Shown one piece after another: positions 46,519 through 55,785 of a DNA stretch of 64,000 bases. The notes under the pieces were generated by a model that saw only the letters and a program-made list of their open reading frames with translations, searched no databases and was not told the origin of the DNA. The DNA is taken from positions 380,980 through 444,979 of the forward strand of contig CASEVI010000001.1 in NCBI GenBank assembly GCA_949291375.1, in the 5' to 3' direction. The position numbers and the translations under genes were made by a program. This DNA is from an uncultured bacterium (GTDB lineage Bacteria > Bacillota_I > Bacilli_A > RFN20 > CAG-826). Position 1 is the stretch's first letter, and every line of letters begins with the position of its first letter.

Positions 46519-48918
46519 ATGGGTTATGATCATATTAACATTGAAAATAAATGGAAAGAATATTGGTTAAAAAATAAAGAATATAAAACCGATGTTTATG
46601 ATTTTTCTAAACCAAAATATTATGTGTTAGATATGTTTCCATTTCCTTCTGGTCAAGGGTTACATGTTGGCCATCCAGAAGGTTATACTGCAACAGATAT
46701 CATTGCAAGAATGAAAAGAATGCAAGGATTTAACGTTTTACATCCAATAGGTTGGGATGCTTTTGGTTTACCTGCAGAACAATATGCAATGAAAATGAAT
46801 CGCCCGCCACTTGAATTTACTTTAAAAAATATTGCAAATTTTAGAAGACAAATTCAAATGTTAGGTTTTTCTTATGATTATGATAGAGAAGTCACAACTT
46901 GTGATCCATCTTATTATAAATGGACTCAATATATCTTCTCTTTAATGTATGAAGATAAACTCGCTTTTGTTGATTATAAACCTGTTAATTTTTGTCCTGA
47001 ACTTGGAACGGTTTTAGCAAATGAAGAAGTTATAGATGGAAAAAGTGAAAGAGGTGGCTATCCTGTAATTAGAAAACCAATGAGACAATGGAATTTAAAA
47101 ATTACCGCTTACGCCGATAGATTAAATGATGATTTATCAATGTTAGATTGGCCTCAATCTACCATTGAAATGCAAAGAAATTGGATAGGAAAATCAGAAG
47201 GAACAGAAATTATTTTTAAAATTAAAGGATTTAATGAAACATTTAAAGTTTATACAACTAGAGCCGATACTCTTTTTGGCGCAACATTTGTTTCTTTAGC
47301 TCCTGAACATCCTTTTGTTAAAAAAATTACTACCAAAGAATGTGAAGAAACAGTTGAAAAATATATTAAAGAATGTGAATCAAAATCTGATCTTGAAAGA
47401 ACTGGATTAAATAAAGAAAAAACCGGTGTATTTATTGGAGCTTATGCAGTTAATCCAATTAATAATAAAGAAATTCCTATTTATATCGCTGATTATGTCT
47501 TGGCTTCTTATGGAAGCGGAGCAGTTATGGGTTGTCCAGCACATGATGCTAGAGATTATGTTTTTGCTAAAAAACATAATATTGAAATTATTCCTGTACT
47601 TGAAGGAGATATTTCAAAAGAAGCTTTTGAAGGTGACGCAAAACATATTAATAGTGATTTTATTAATGGAATGTATATAAAAGAAGCAAAAAAGGCCATC
47701 ACTGATAAACTTATTTCTATTAATGCTGGTAATTATAAAGTTAACTATAAATTAAGAGATTGGCTTTTCTCAAGACAAAGATATCGGGGTGAACCAATTC
47801 CAATTATTAATTTTGAAGATGGAACTCAAACATTAGAAAGAAATTTGCCATTAGTTTTACCTGAATTAAAAGAATATAAACCTTCAGGAACTGGTGAATC
47901 TCCTCTTGTGCATGCAGCTGAATGGCTTCATGTCGTTACTGATGGTAAAAAAGGAACAAGAGAAACAAATACAATGCCTCAATGGGCAGGAAGTTGTTGG
48001 TATTATATTCGTTATATTGATCCGCATAATGATAAAGAAATTGGCGATAAGAAATTACTTGATCATTGGCTTCCTGTTGATCTTTATGTTGGTGGTCAAG
48101 AACATGCTGTTTTACATTTACTTTATGCTCGTTTTTGGCATAAATTCTTATATGATAAAGGAATTGTTTCATGTAAAGAACCATTTAAAAAATTATTCCA
48201 TCAAGGAATGATTTTAGGAGAAAATGGCGAAAAAATGTCTAAAAGTAGAGGAAATGTTGTAAATCCTGACGATGTTGTTAATAAATATGGTGCTGATACT
48301 TTAAGACTTTATGAAATGTTTATGGGGCCACTTGAAGCTTCCTTACCTTGGTCATCTTCGGGCTTAGAAGGCGCAAGAAAATTCATTGATAGAGTCTATC
48401 GACTTTATACCGAAAAAGAATATTTAGATAAATTTAGTAATAAAAATAGTGGAGAACTTGATTATTCATATAATTTCTTAGTAAAAAAAGTCACTTCAGA
48501 CTTTGAAAATTTACAATTTAATACCGCAATTTCGCAAATGATGATTTTTATTAATGATGTTTATAAAGCTAAATCAATTTATAAACCTTATATGGAAGGA
48601 TTTATTAAGATGTTTGATTGTATTTGCCCATTTATCGGTGAAGAAATTTATCATTTATTAGGACACAACGAGACAATTACTTATGCTTTATGGCCAACTT
48701 GCGATGAATCTAAATTAGTAAAAAATACTATAAAAATCGCAGTTCAAGTTAATGGAAAATTAAGAGATACAATAGATATTAACCTTAATGAAGATGACGA
48801 AGTAGTTAAAAATATGGCTTTAAATAGTGAAAATGTTAAACGTTTTACTGAAGGTAAAGAAATTAAAAAGGTTATTGTTGTTAAAAATAAAATTGTTAAT
48901 ATTGTTGTTGTCGGTTAA
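46519..48918 (+). CDS. leuS: Leucyl-tRNA synthetase
   Basis: 799 residues, the usual bacterial length. The class I HIGH variant reads H-V-G-H-P (about 50-54) in [16 protein letters not shown] lies near 573-577; the CP1 editing domain has T-T-R-A-D-T-L and [11 protein letters not shown]. It charges tRNA-Leu in the cytosol and is regulated by the T-box just upstream. GGAG lies 8 bases before ATG. The terminator at 48933-48963 ends it. Confidence 0.98.
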   Translation: MGYDHINIENKWKEYWLKNKEYKTDVYDFSKPKYYVLDMFPFPSGQGLHVGHPEGYTATDIIARMKRMQGFNVLHPIGWDAFGLPAEQYAMKMNRPPLEFTLKNIANFRRQIQMLGFSYDYDREVTTCDPSYYKWTQYIFSLMYEDKLAFVDYKPVNFCPELGTVLANEEVIDGKSERGGYPVIRKPMRQWNLKITAYADRLNDDLSMLDWPQSTIEMQRNWIGKSEGTEIIFKIKGFNETFKVYTTRADTLFGATFVSLAPEHPFVKKITTKECEETVEKYIKECESKSDLERTGLNKEKTGVFIGAYAVNPINNKEIPIYIADYVLASYGSGAVMGCPAHDARDYVFAKKHNIEIIPVLEGDISKEAFEGDAKHINSDFINGMYIKEAKKAITDKLISINAGNYKVNYKLRDWLFSRQRYRGEPIPIINFEDGTQTLERNLPLVLPELKEYKPSGTGESPLVHAAEWLHVVTDGKKGTRETNTMPQWAGSCWYYIRYIDPHNDKEIGDKKLLDHWLPVDLYVGGQEHAVLHLLYARFWHKFLYDKGIVSCKEPFKKLFHQGMILGENGEKMSKSRGNVVNPDDVVNKYGADTLRLYEMFMGPLEASLPWSSSGLEGARKFIDRVYRLYTEKEYLDKFSNKNSGELDYSYNFLVKKVTSDFENLQFNTAISQMMIFINDVYKAKSIYKPYMEGFIKMFDCICPFIGEEIYHLLGHNETITYALWPTCDESKLVKNTIKIAVQVNGKLRDTIDINLNEDDEVVKNMALNSENVKRFTEGKEIKKVIVVKNKIVNIVVVG

Positions 48919-48932
48919 TTCTATAAAATATC

Positions 48933-48963
48933 AAGGGTGATTTTAAAAAAATCGCCCTTTTTT
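48933..48963 (+). terminator. Intrinsic terminator of leuS
   Basis: A stem AAGGGTGATTTT (48933-48944) pairs with AAAATCGCCCTT (48948-48959), one G-T pair, three-base loop, then a run of six T. Confidence 0.85.
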
Positions 48964-49045
48964 CTTGCTTTTTTAACAAAAAAGATTATTATAAAGAAGT
49001 TAAATTTCACGGCACTATTTTTATAGGCTGTAGAAAGGAGATATT

Positions 49046-49816
49046 ATGATTTTATGTGTTGATTGTGGCAACACCGAAATTAAATTTGCTTTTTTTGATG
49101 ACGAAAAGATGATTTATAGATTTTCAATCAATACTTTAGAAAGTTTAAGTAGCGATGATTATTCAATAAGAATTAAATTTTTATCGGAAAATAAGGCTAA
49201 AGATGTTAAAGGAGCGATTATTTCTTCAGTTGTTCCTTCTTTAACTAATGTTTTAGTTTCGGCAATCAAAAAAGTTTTTGAGTGCGATGTAAAAATTTTA
49301 AACAGTTCTTTAAAAACTAAATTGCCTATTAAAATTGATAATCCGAAAGAACTCGGTTCAGATTTTTTATGTACAGCGGTTGGCGCTTTAGAAAAATATG
49401 AGGCGCCATTTGTTATTGCTGATTTAGGTACAGCAACAAAAATGTCGGTTGTTGATAAAAAGGGGAATTTTATCGGCGGGATGATTACAACAGGAATGAA
49501 AGTTTCTTTAGAAGGTTTAGTAAAAAGTGCGGCCCAATTGTATTCTGTTGAAATAGCTGCCCCTAAAAAAATTATTGGAAGAAACTCTATTGAATCAATC
49601 CAATCAGGGATAGTTTTTGGTCAAGCATTTATGGTTAGCGAATTTGCTAGAAGAATGGAAAATGAACTTGGATATAAACTGACTAGAATTTTAACAGGTG
49701 GATTTTCTTCAATTATTAAAGATCAAATTACTTGTTTTCATTATGAAAAAGATCTTTCTTTATATGGTTTAAATATTATTTATGGTATCAATCAAGGAGT
49801 AAAAAAATATGAATAG
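49046..49816 (+). CDS. coaX: Type III pantothenate kinase
   Basis: 256 residues, normal length. V-D-C-G-N-T-E-I-K-F near the N-terminus is the ASKHA phosphate-1 loop; A-D-L-G-T-A-T-K (about 127-134) is the second, and S-D-F-L-C and G-G-M-I-T-T-G follow. It phosphorylates pantothenate, the first step of coenzyme A synthesis. GAAAGGAG precedes ATG. Its end overlaps the next gene (a predicted vitamin transporter component) by 8 bases, which points to pantothenate as the transported vitamin. Confidence 0.95.
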   Translation: MILCVDCGNTEIKFAFFDDEKMIYRFSINTLESLSSDDYSIRIKFLSENKAKDVKGAIISSVVPSLTNVLVSAIKKVFECDVKILNSSLKTKLPIKIDNPKELGSDFLCTAVGALEKYEAPFVIADLGTATKMSVVDKKGNFIGGMITTGMKVSLEGLVKSAAQLYSVEIAAPKKIIGRNSIESIQSGIVFGQAFMVSEFARRMENELGYKLTRILTGGFSSIIKDQITCFHYEKDLSLYGLNIIYGINQGVKKYE

Positions 49817-50456
49817 ATTAAAAATTTTTCGTTCAATTGCAATTGATGCTTTGTTTTTAGCTTTGTTTATCCTTTTTACATTTGTTCCATGGCTTGGATA
49901 TTATCAAGTAGGACCAATTTCTTTCCAAGTTATCCATGTTTTTGTATTAATTGGTGCGGCTATTTTTGGATGGAAAAAAGGACTACTCTATGGATTTATC
50001 TTTGGTTTATTATCTTTATTAAAAGCAATTTCTTATCCAGGAACACTCGATTTTGCTTTTGTTAATCCATTTATTTCTATTTTACCAAGAGCTTTATTTG
50101 GTTTTTTAACTGGTCTTATCTTTGATATTGTTAAAAAACATTCAACTGTTAAACAATTTATGATTTCTTTACCATTTTTATGTTTTGTTTTAACATGTTT
50201 CCATACTTTTGCTACATTATCTTGTTTATATTTATTTGGAGTTTTAGACCCATTTTCAATTTCTAGTGCCCTTGGTTTAAGTGAAATTATGTCTAGCCTT
50301 ACTTTTGTTGCTTTATTTACTACAATCGGTTTACTTGGAATGTGTGTTGAAGGAGCTATTGCTGCAGTTATAGTTTTACCTTTATACGCTGCTTTAAGAA
50401 GAATTAACTTCGTAAAGGAAGAAGACGATTTAAAATTTAAGACAATTAAGGCGTAA
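49809..50456 (+). CDS. panT: ECF transporter S component, probably for pantothenate
   Basis: 215 residues, about six transmembrane helices, with V-G-P-I-S-F-Q-V-I-H-V near 41-51 and an A-x-x-x-G-W-K-K-G block near 57. The S components of energy-coupling-factor transporters have this length and start with a charged residue followed by a long hydrophobic stretch. Substrate specificity is inferred from the overlap with coaX (8 bases); folate or riboflavin types are less likely here. The shared energising module (EcfA/A'/T) is not in the window. CAAGGAG lies before ATG. Confidence 0.82.
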   Translation: MNRLKIFRSIAIDALFLALFILFTFVPWLGYYQVGPISFQVIHVFVLIGAAIFGWKKGLLYGFIFGLLSLLKAISYPGTLDFAFVNPFISILPRALFGFLTGLIFDIVKKHSTVKQFMISLPFLCFVLTCFHTFATLSCLYLFGVLDPFSISSALGLSEIMSSLTFVALFTTIGLLGMCVEGAIAAVIVLPLYAALRRINFVKEEDDLKFKTIKA

Positions 50457-50494
50457 ATTTGTATAATATAATGTTCAAAGGAGTGCTATTTAAA

Positions 50495-51859
50495 ATGAAA
50501 GAATTGAATTTTAAAGAATTAGTTAAACCTTATTATGATATTGCCTTAGAAACACTTAAAAAAGATGTCTCAATTAATAGTATTTATGATGAAAAGACTA
50601 TTTCAAAAGAAGCTCCATATGGGGCTGGAGTTAAAGCTTGTTTTGATTTTTTAAAGGAATTAGCATTAAAAGACGGCTTTAAAGTTGATACGTGCGATGG
50701 CCATGCTTTAGAAATTTCTTTTGGCGAAGGTAAAAACTTGATTTATGTTTTAGCTCATCAAGATGTTGTCCCGGTTTCTGGAAAGTGGAAATATGGACCA
50801 TTTAATCCAACAATTGAAGATGGAAGATTATATGGAAGAGGAACAAGCGATGATAAAGGCCCTGGAATTAGTGCTTATTATGCTTTAAAAGCATTAAAAG
50901 ATAATGGATTAATTAATAATTTTAGAGTTAGACTTGTTTTTGGTGGGGATGAAGAAAGAGGTTCTTCTTGCTTAACTTATTATTTTGAAACATTAAAAAA
51001 AGAACAACCTACTTATGGATTTACTCCTGATGGAGATTTCCCTTTAATTTATGGAGAAAAAGGTATTACCAACTATACTTATGTTGGAGATGTTGAGTTA
51101 AAAAATATCATCTATATTAAAGCTGGAATAGTTAGTAATAGTGTTATTGATAGAGCAGAAGTTAAAGTTAAAAATCCTCAAATTTTAGATGAATATTTAA
51201 AAAAACACGATTTAATAAAGTTTGAAAAATTAAACGAAGATACTTTCGTTTTCTTAGGAAAAGCTGCTCATGGCTCAACTCCTGAACTTGGAATAAATGC
51301 CGGAATTATTGCTCTTTCTACTTTAGGAGATTGCTATAATGAAGCTCTACTTTCTTTACTTGCAAACGAATATTCAGATCCAAATGGTAAAAATTTATAT
51401 TGTTTCTATGAAACTAAAAATATGGGAAAAACAACATATAATGTTGGATTAATTAATTATGAAAATGGCCATTTTTCAATGACTGTTAATTTTAGATATC
51501 CTGAAAATGTTAACGTTGTTGAAACTATTGAAAAAATTAAAAAAGCTTCCCCTTTAAATATTGAATATGAAAAAGGAAGTGACGTTTTATATTTCGATCC
51601 AGAAAAAACTAAATTTATTCAAGAACTTGCTAAAGTTTATGAAGAAGAAACTGGTGATAAAGTAAATAAAATGAAGACAATTGGTGGAGGAACTTATGCT
51701 AAAGAAGCAAAAAATACTGTTGCTTTTGGTAGTAATTTCCCTGGAAAAATAGACCATATTCATGAAGAGAACGAAAAAATTGATTTAGAGGATTTCTTTA
51801 ATTCAATGTCTATATATGCTCATGCAATTTATGTTTTAGGTAATTTAAATGAGAACTAA
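50495..51859 (+). CDS. pepV: M20 family dipeptidase PepV
   Basis: 454 residues from ATG 50495, the normal PepV length. Zinc-ligand blocks are L-A-H-Q-D-V-V-P (about 80-87), G-R-G-T-S-D-D-K-G-P (about 110-119) and G-G-D-E-E-R-G-S-S (about 143-151); the lid domain follows and I-D-H-I-H-E-E-N near the end closes the site. It cleaves dipeptides in the cytosol. Starts at 50459 or 50471 are in frame but overlap a TATAAT box (50462-50467); AAAGGAG at 50477-50483 serves ATG 50495. Its 3' end overlaps the next gene by 11 bases. Confidence 0.93.
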   Translation: MKELNFKELVKPYYDIALETLKKDVSINSIYDEKTISKEAPYGAGVKACFDFLKELALKDGFKVDTCDGHALEISFGEGKNLIYVLAHQDVVPVSGKWKYGPFNPTIEDGRLYGRGTSDDKGPGISAYYALKALKDNGLINNFRVRLVFGGDEERGSSCLTYYFETLKKEQPTYGFTPDGDFPLIYGEKGITNYTYVGDVELKNIIYIKAGIVSNSVIDRAEVKVKNPQILDEYLKKHDLIKFEKLNEDTFVFLGKAAHGSTPELGINAGIIALSTLGDCYNEALLSLLANEYSDPNGKNLYCFYETKNMGKTTYNVGLINYENGHFSMTVNFRYPENVNVVETIEKIKKASPLNIEYEKGSDVLYFDPEKTKFIQELAKVYEEETGDKVNKMKTIGGGTYAKEAKNTVAFGSNFPGKIDHIHEENEKIDLEDFFNSMSIYAHAIYVLGNLNEN

Positions 51860-53555
51860 ATTTAAAAAGCGGGCAGTTGATTATTTAAATGAAGGAAATA
51901 ATATCCTTCATTTAAATAATAAAGAAGAAATTAAAGAATTTGTTGATAGTAAAGATTGTTTTTTAGAAATTGGGCCAGGAAAAGGGCAATTTATTTTAAG
52001 TATTGCTAAAAAATATCCAGAATATAATTTTTTAGTCGTTGAAATAAATAAAACTGTTGCTGGAATTGCTTTAAAAAAGATTGATGAAGAAAATTTAACA
52101 AATGTTAAATTAGTTGCTGAAGATTTTTATAAATTAGTAGATGTAATAAAAGAAAATTCAATTTCAGGAATATTTTTAAACTTTTCTGATCCACGGCCTA
52201 AAAAAAGACATGAAAAACGTAGATTAACTTCCTCTCCATTTATAGAAAGTTATATAAAAATATTAAAAGATAATCATAATATTTATTTTAAAAGCGATAA
52301 TTATGATTTTTATGTTTATAGTTTAAATAAATTTAAAGAATATGGATTTGATATTTTAAAAAATGATACTAATTATAATGATGATGAAGAATTTGATGCA
52401 TTAACTGAATTTGAATCGCGTTATAAAAATGAAGGAATCAAAATTAATCGACTTATTTTAAGGAAAGGAAGTAACATAAAAATGAATAAACTTAATGATT
52501 TAGAGAAAAAATATTTTGAAGAATTAACTCAAAAAGACGCAATTAGCGGAAATGAAAAAGAAGTTGCTCATTATTTAGCTATAGAATATAAAAAATTAGG
52601 ATTAGAGCTTTATAAAGATTATGCCGGAAATATTTTTGGTATTAAAAAAGGATCTGATTCAAGCATTAAAGTAATGATTGATGCTCATATGGATGAAGTT
52701 GGTTTTATTGTTAAAGATATCAAAGATAACGGCTTAATTATTCCTTATCCACTTGGTGGATTTAATTTTCAAACTCTCTTATCTAATAGAGTTAAATTAA
52801 CTACAAAAAATGGTGAAAAATTTATTGGAGCGATTGATTCTACTCCTCCACATTTATTAAAAGGTCAAACTCAAGAAGTAAATGCTTCTAATCTTTTATT
52901 TGATTTTGGGTTTACTTCAAAAGAAGATGCTATTGCTAATAACGTAGAAATTGGTGATATGATTACATTAATTGGAGAATTTAAATATTTAAATCACGAA
53001 ACTAGAATTTTATCGAAAGCTTTAGATGATAGATATGGACTTATTTTAGGTTTGAGTATTTTAAACGAATTAAAAGATGTTACATTACCATTTGATCTTT
53101 ATGTTGGAGGTTCAACACAAGAAGAAGTTGGATTAAGAGGTTTACCAAGTGCAATTAAAAATATTAATCCAGATTTCTGCTTTGTTTTAGATTGTTCAAC
53201 TGCAAAAGATTCAATTTCTTCAAATGAATATGGAAGAATTGGGAATGGTGTTTTACTTAGATTTATCGACCGCACAATGATTGCAAATCCTGCATTATTA
53301 TCATTCCAAAAAGAAGCAGTTATTAATACAAATGGAAAATATCAATATTTTGAAACATTAGGTGGAACGAATGCTTCAGTTGCTTTTTCTTCAAATTGTT
53401 TAACATTAACTCATTGTATTGTTGCTCGCAGCATTCATACTGCATCTTCAATTATGGATATTAATGATTTTATTTATGCTAAAAATTCTTTATTATATAT
53501 GTTGAAAAATTTATCGAAAGAGAAAATTTTAGAATTAAAGGAAAGCAAATATTAA
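51849..53555 (+). CDS. trmB: Fusion: tRNA m7G46 methyltransferase TrmB + M42 family aminopeptidase
   Basis: 568 residues in one uninterrupted frame. Residues 1-210 are TrmB: F-L-E-I-G-P-G-K-G-Q-F (SAM loop, about 38-48) and F-S-D-P-R-P-K-K-R-H-E-K-R-R-L (about 111-125). Residues 212-568 are a complete M42 glutamyl/leucyl-type metalloaminopeptidase: D-A-H-M-D-E-V-G-F, D-D-R-Y-G, T-Q-E-E-V-G-L-R-G, and a final A-R-S-I-H-T-A-S. The junction is M212 (ATG 52482), preceded by AAAGGAAG about 11 bases earlier, so the peptidase may also be made alone. Fusion or lost stop codon cannot be told apart here. Confidence 0.85.
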   Translation: MRTKFKKRAVDYLNEGNNILHLNNKEEIKEFVDSKDCFLEIGPGKGQFILSIAKKYPEYNFLVVEINKTVAGIALKKIDEENLTNVKLVAEDFYKLVDVIKENSISGIFLNFSDPRPKKRHEKRRLTSSPFIESYIKILKDNHNIYFKSDNYDFYVYSLNKFKEYGFDILKNDTNYNDDEEFDALTEFESRYKNEGIKINRLILRKGSNIKMNKLNDLEKKYFEELTQKDAISGNEKEVAHYLAIEYKKLGLELYKDYAGNIFGIKKGSDSSIKVMIDAHMDEVGFIVKDIKDNGLIIPYPLGGFNFQTLLSNRVKLTTKNGEKFIGAIDSTPPHLLKGQTQEVNASNLLFDFGFTSKEDAIANNVEIGDMITLIGEFKYLNHETRILSKALDDRYGLILGLSILNELKDVTLPFDLYVGGSTQEEVGLRGLPSAIKNINPDFCFVLDCSTAKDSISSNEYGRIGNGVLLRFIDRTMIANPALLSFQKEAVINTNGKYQYFETLGGTNASVAFSSNCLTLTHCIVARSIHTASSIMDINDFIYAKNSLLYMLKNLSKEKILELKESKY

Positions 53556-53556
53556 T

Positions 53557-54165
53557 ATGAAATACGGATGTTATTATAACCATAAAACTATTGGAGATAT
53601 TTTACTTATTGAAATTAAACCATCTATTTTTCCTTCTAGATATGTTAAAAAAGATGATGTTGTCGCTTTATATAAAGATGATGAATTAGTTGGTATTAAT
53701 ATTTTTAATATCTCAGATATTGTAAAAATTAAAGCTGAAGGATTTATTCATCATTTAAATAAAGAAGTTTTAGATGTGATTAATACAAAATTAAAAAATG
53801 CTGGATTAAATGAATTGCCTTATCAAGAAGGAAGCGGCTTTAAAGTTGCTCAAATTATTGATATTGAAGAACATCCAGATAGTGATCATCTTCATATTTG
53901 TAAGGTCGATGTAGGAGAAAAAGAACCACTTCAAATTGTTTGCGGAGCATATAATGCTAAATTAAATTTAAAATGTGTATGCGCTCTTCCTTTTACCTTT
54001 ATGCCTGATGGAAAACAAATTGTGCCTGGAAAATTATTAAAAATAGATAGTTATGGAATGCTTTGTTCGGGAAGAGAATTAGGTTTAGCTGGTTATGAAA
54101 AAATACACGGTTTATTAGAATTAGATGATTCTTATAAAGTCGGAAATGATTTTTTCTTAGATTAA
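53557..54165 (+). CDS. ytpR: YtpR-like tRNA-binding domain protein
   Basis: 202 residues. The N-terminal 95 residues resemble DUF4479 and the remainder is a tRNA-binding OB fold like that of PheT/Trbp111: V-A-Q-I-I-D-I-E-E-H-P-D-S-D-H-L-H near 103-119, Q-I-V-C-G-A-Y-N, and S-Y-G-M-L-C-S-G-R-E-L near 168-178. Cytosolic, tRNA or RNA binding; precise role unknown even in Bacillus. It begins one base after the previous stop. Its stop overlaps the convergent kinase-like gene by 4 bases. Confidence 0.9.
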   Translation: MKYGCYYNHKTIGDILLIEIKPSIFPSRYVKKDDVVALYKDDELVGINIFNISDIVKIKAEGFIHHLNKEVLDVINTKLKNAGLNELPYQEGSGFKVAQIIDIEEHPDSDHLHICKVDVGEKEPLQIVCGAYNAKLNLKCVCALPFTFMPDGKQIVPGKLLKIDSYGMLCSGRELGLAGYEKIHGLLELDDSYKVGNDFFLD

Positions 54166-55784
54166 TTATTATTAAAAAATTCAATTAATGCTTTAGCAGC
54201 TTCTTTAGGTCCTTCGTTTTTATTAAAAGAAAGCGAAGTTAAAATTTTTCCTAAAGGAATATTATTATCTTTAAAAAGTTTAAAGTAGGAACTTATAAAG
54301 GTTTCTACTTTTTCTTTTTCTTGTAAAGGACCAAAAGGATTAGCAAAATAGGTTGAAACTTTTCCTTTTTCATTAGTCGTATTTAAAGCAACTCTTTCTC
54401 CCTTTTTAAAATCATTTAAAGCAATATCAATATCTTTATAAAAATGGATTTTTTCTTTATCTTCACTAAAATTATCTGCTAAAAAGAAAGCATCAACTTT
54501 ATATAATTTTATACTATCTAAATAAGATAAAAGTGGGATAACTACCCTAGAATTAGGTTTTTCAATATTAAAAAATATTGCTCTATCCATACTATTTAAT
54601 GAATAAGACTCTTCTAAATCATCAAGTCTTACAAAAGCACCAATTTCTGTTCCGCTTGTATAAACAATGTTATCTTTAATAAAAAATGTCCCCATATCAT
54701 CAAAAATAGGAGAAATATGATATTTTCCATGATATTCAACTTTTATTGCTTCTAATGTTTCACTTTTTCCAGCACCACTATCACCTAAAATTACGATATT
54801 TTTTTCTTTTTTTCCATCAGAAATAGTAAATCCTGCTCCATGGATTGGTAAATTATTTTCATTAATCATTAAAAGGTTATAAAGAGTAAGAATCATCTTT
54901 TTCATATAACCAAAATAATCGATTTTATATTCTTTACCTAATACTCCGATTAAAAGTTTATTATCATAGTAATAATAGCAATCAGCTATATTTTCTATTC
55001 CATAAAAAACAATAAAATCAATATTATTTATTTTTTTATCAAAAGAAGTAACTTCAAATAAATTACCAATTGATGCTAAAAAAGATAAATATTCTTTGTT
55101 AACAACTATTAATCCACATTTATTATTTATTTTTATTAAACATGAATAAAAATCATTAATATTTAAGTTATTTTTATTGATTTTTTCATTTTTAAAATGA
55201 AAAAATCCTACCCTTTTATTTTCTTTTGTTGAAACAATAAAAGGAGGTTGATTAACAATACTTTCTAATAGTGGAATATTATTTAAATAAGAATAAGAAA
55301 TAGGAAGAGGTAAATTTTCTTTAGAAAAGATGATTCCGACATTTCCTCCTGAAGGTAAGATACGATAAACCGTTTGTTCTTTAGATAATATTCCTTCATA
55401 AATATCACGATAAAAAGAAACAACTTTATCTGAAAATTTCATAAATTCTTTAACGAATTCACGATGAGTTAATTTAATATTTGTTTCATCTTTAACATAA
55501 ATTAAATATCTTTCTTTTGTACGATAAAAATCATAAATATTATTAATTAAAAGAAGTAGTTTTTCTTTTTTTTCATTATCTAAAGATGATAAAATTGATT
55601 TTAAATCTTTATTTTCATGTATATTTATTGCAATTTTTAATAAAAATTCTTTTAAAATTTCATCCTTTATTTTATTTTCTTTAAAATAAGATTCAATGAT
55701 TCTTTTTAATAAAGACGAATTTAAAATATCACTTTTAGTGATGTTATAAAATTCATTAAAATTTAAAACAATTTTTTCACTCAT
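54162..55784 (-). CDS. HPr kinase/PEP carboxykinase-superfamily P-loop protein, unknown role
   Basis: 540 residues. The C-terminal half carries L-P-I-H-G-A-G-F (H315), a P-loop V-I-L-G-D-S-G-A-G-K-S-E (331-342) and F-D-D-M-G (361-365). That order (His, kinase-type P-loop, Asp pair) is shared by HPr kinases and ATP-dependent PEP carboxykinases. The P-loop looks HPrK-like, but the length (540) and the C-terminal F-A-N-P-F-G-P-L segment look like PEPCK. The N-terminal 280 residues are unrecognised. It lies one base after an aminotransferase gene and near a LacI-type regulator. A kinase acting on a protein or small acid is inferred; I cannot assign the substrate. Confidence 0.6.
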   Translation of the reverse strand: MSEKIVLNFNEFYNITKSDILNSSLLKRIIESYFKENKIKDEILKEFLLKIAINIHENKDLKSILSSLDNEKKEKLLLLINNIYDFYRTKERYLIYVKDETNIKLTHREFVKEFMKFSDKVVSFYRDIYEGILSKEQTVYRILPSGGNVGIIFSKENLPLPISYSYLNNIPLLESIVNQPPFIVSTKENKRVGFFHFKNEKINKNNLNINDFYSCLIKINNKCGLIVVNKEYLSFLASIGNLFEVTSFDKKINNIDFIVFYGIENIADCYYYYDNKLLIGVLGKEYKIDYFGYMKKMILTLYNLLMINENNLPIHGAGFTISDGKKEKNIVILGDSGAGKSETLEAIKVEYHGKYHISPIFDDMGTFFIKDNIVYTSGTEIGAFVRLDDLEESYSLNSMDRAIFFNIEKPNSRVVIPLLSYLDSIKLYKVDAFFLADNFSEDKEKIHFYKDIDIALNDFKKGERVALNTTNEKGKVSTYFANPFGPLQEKEKVETFISSYFKLFKDNNIPLGKILTSLSFNKNEGPKEAAKALIEFFNNN

Positions 55785-55785
55785 T

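Noticed and set aside
47426-48211. Three small frames within leuS on both strands
   Set aside because: Shadows of the leuS coding sequence; leuS is full length with all motifs.
48964-49045. A possible riboswitch before coaX
   Set aside because: The leader is about 60 bases with at most a four-pair stem; it is too short and has no terminator or known motif.
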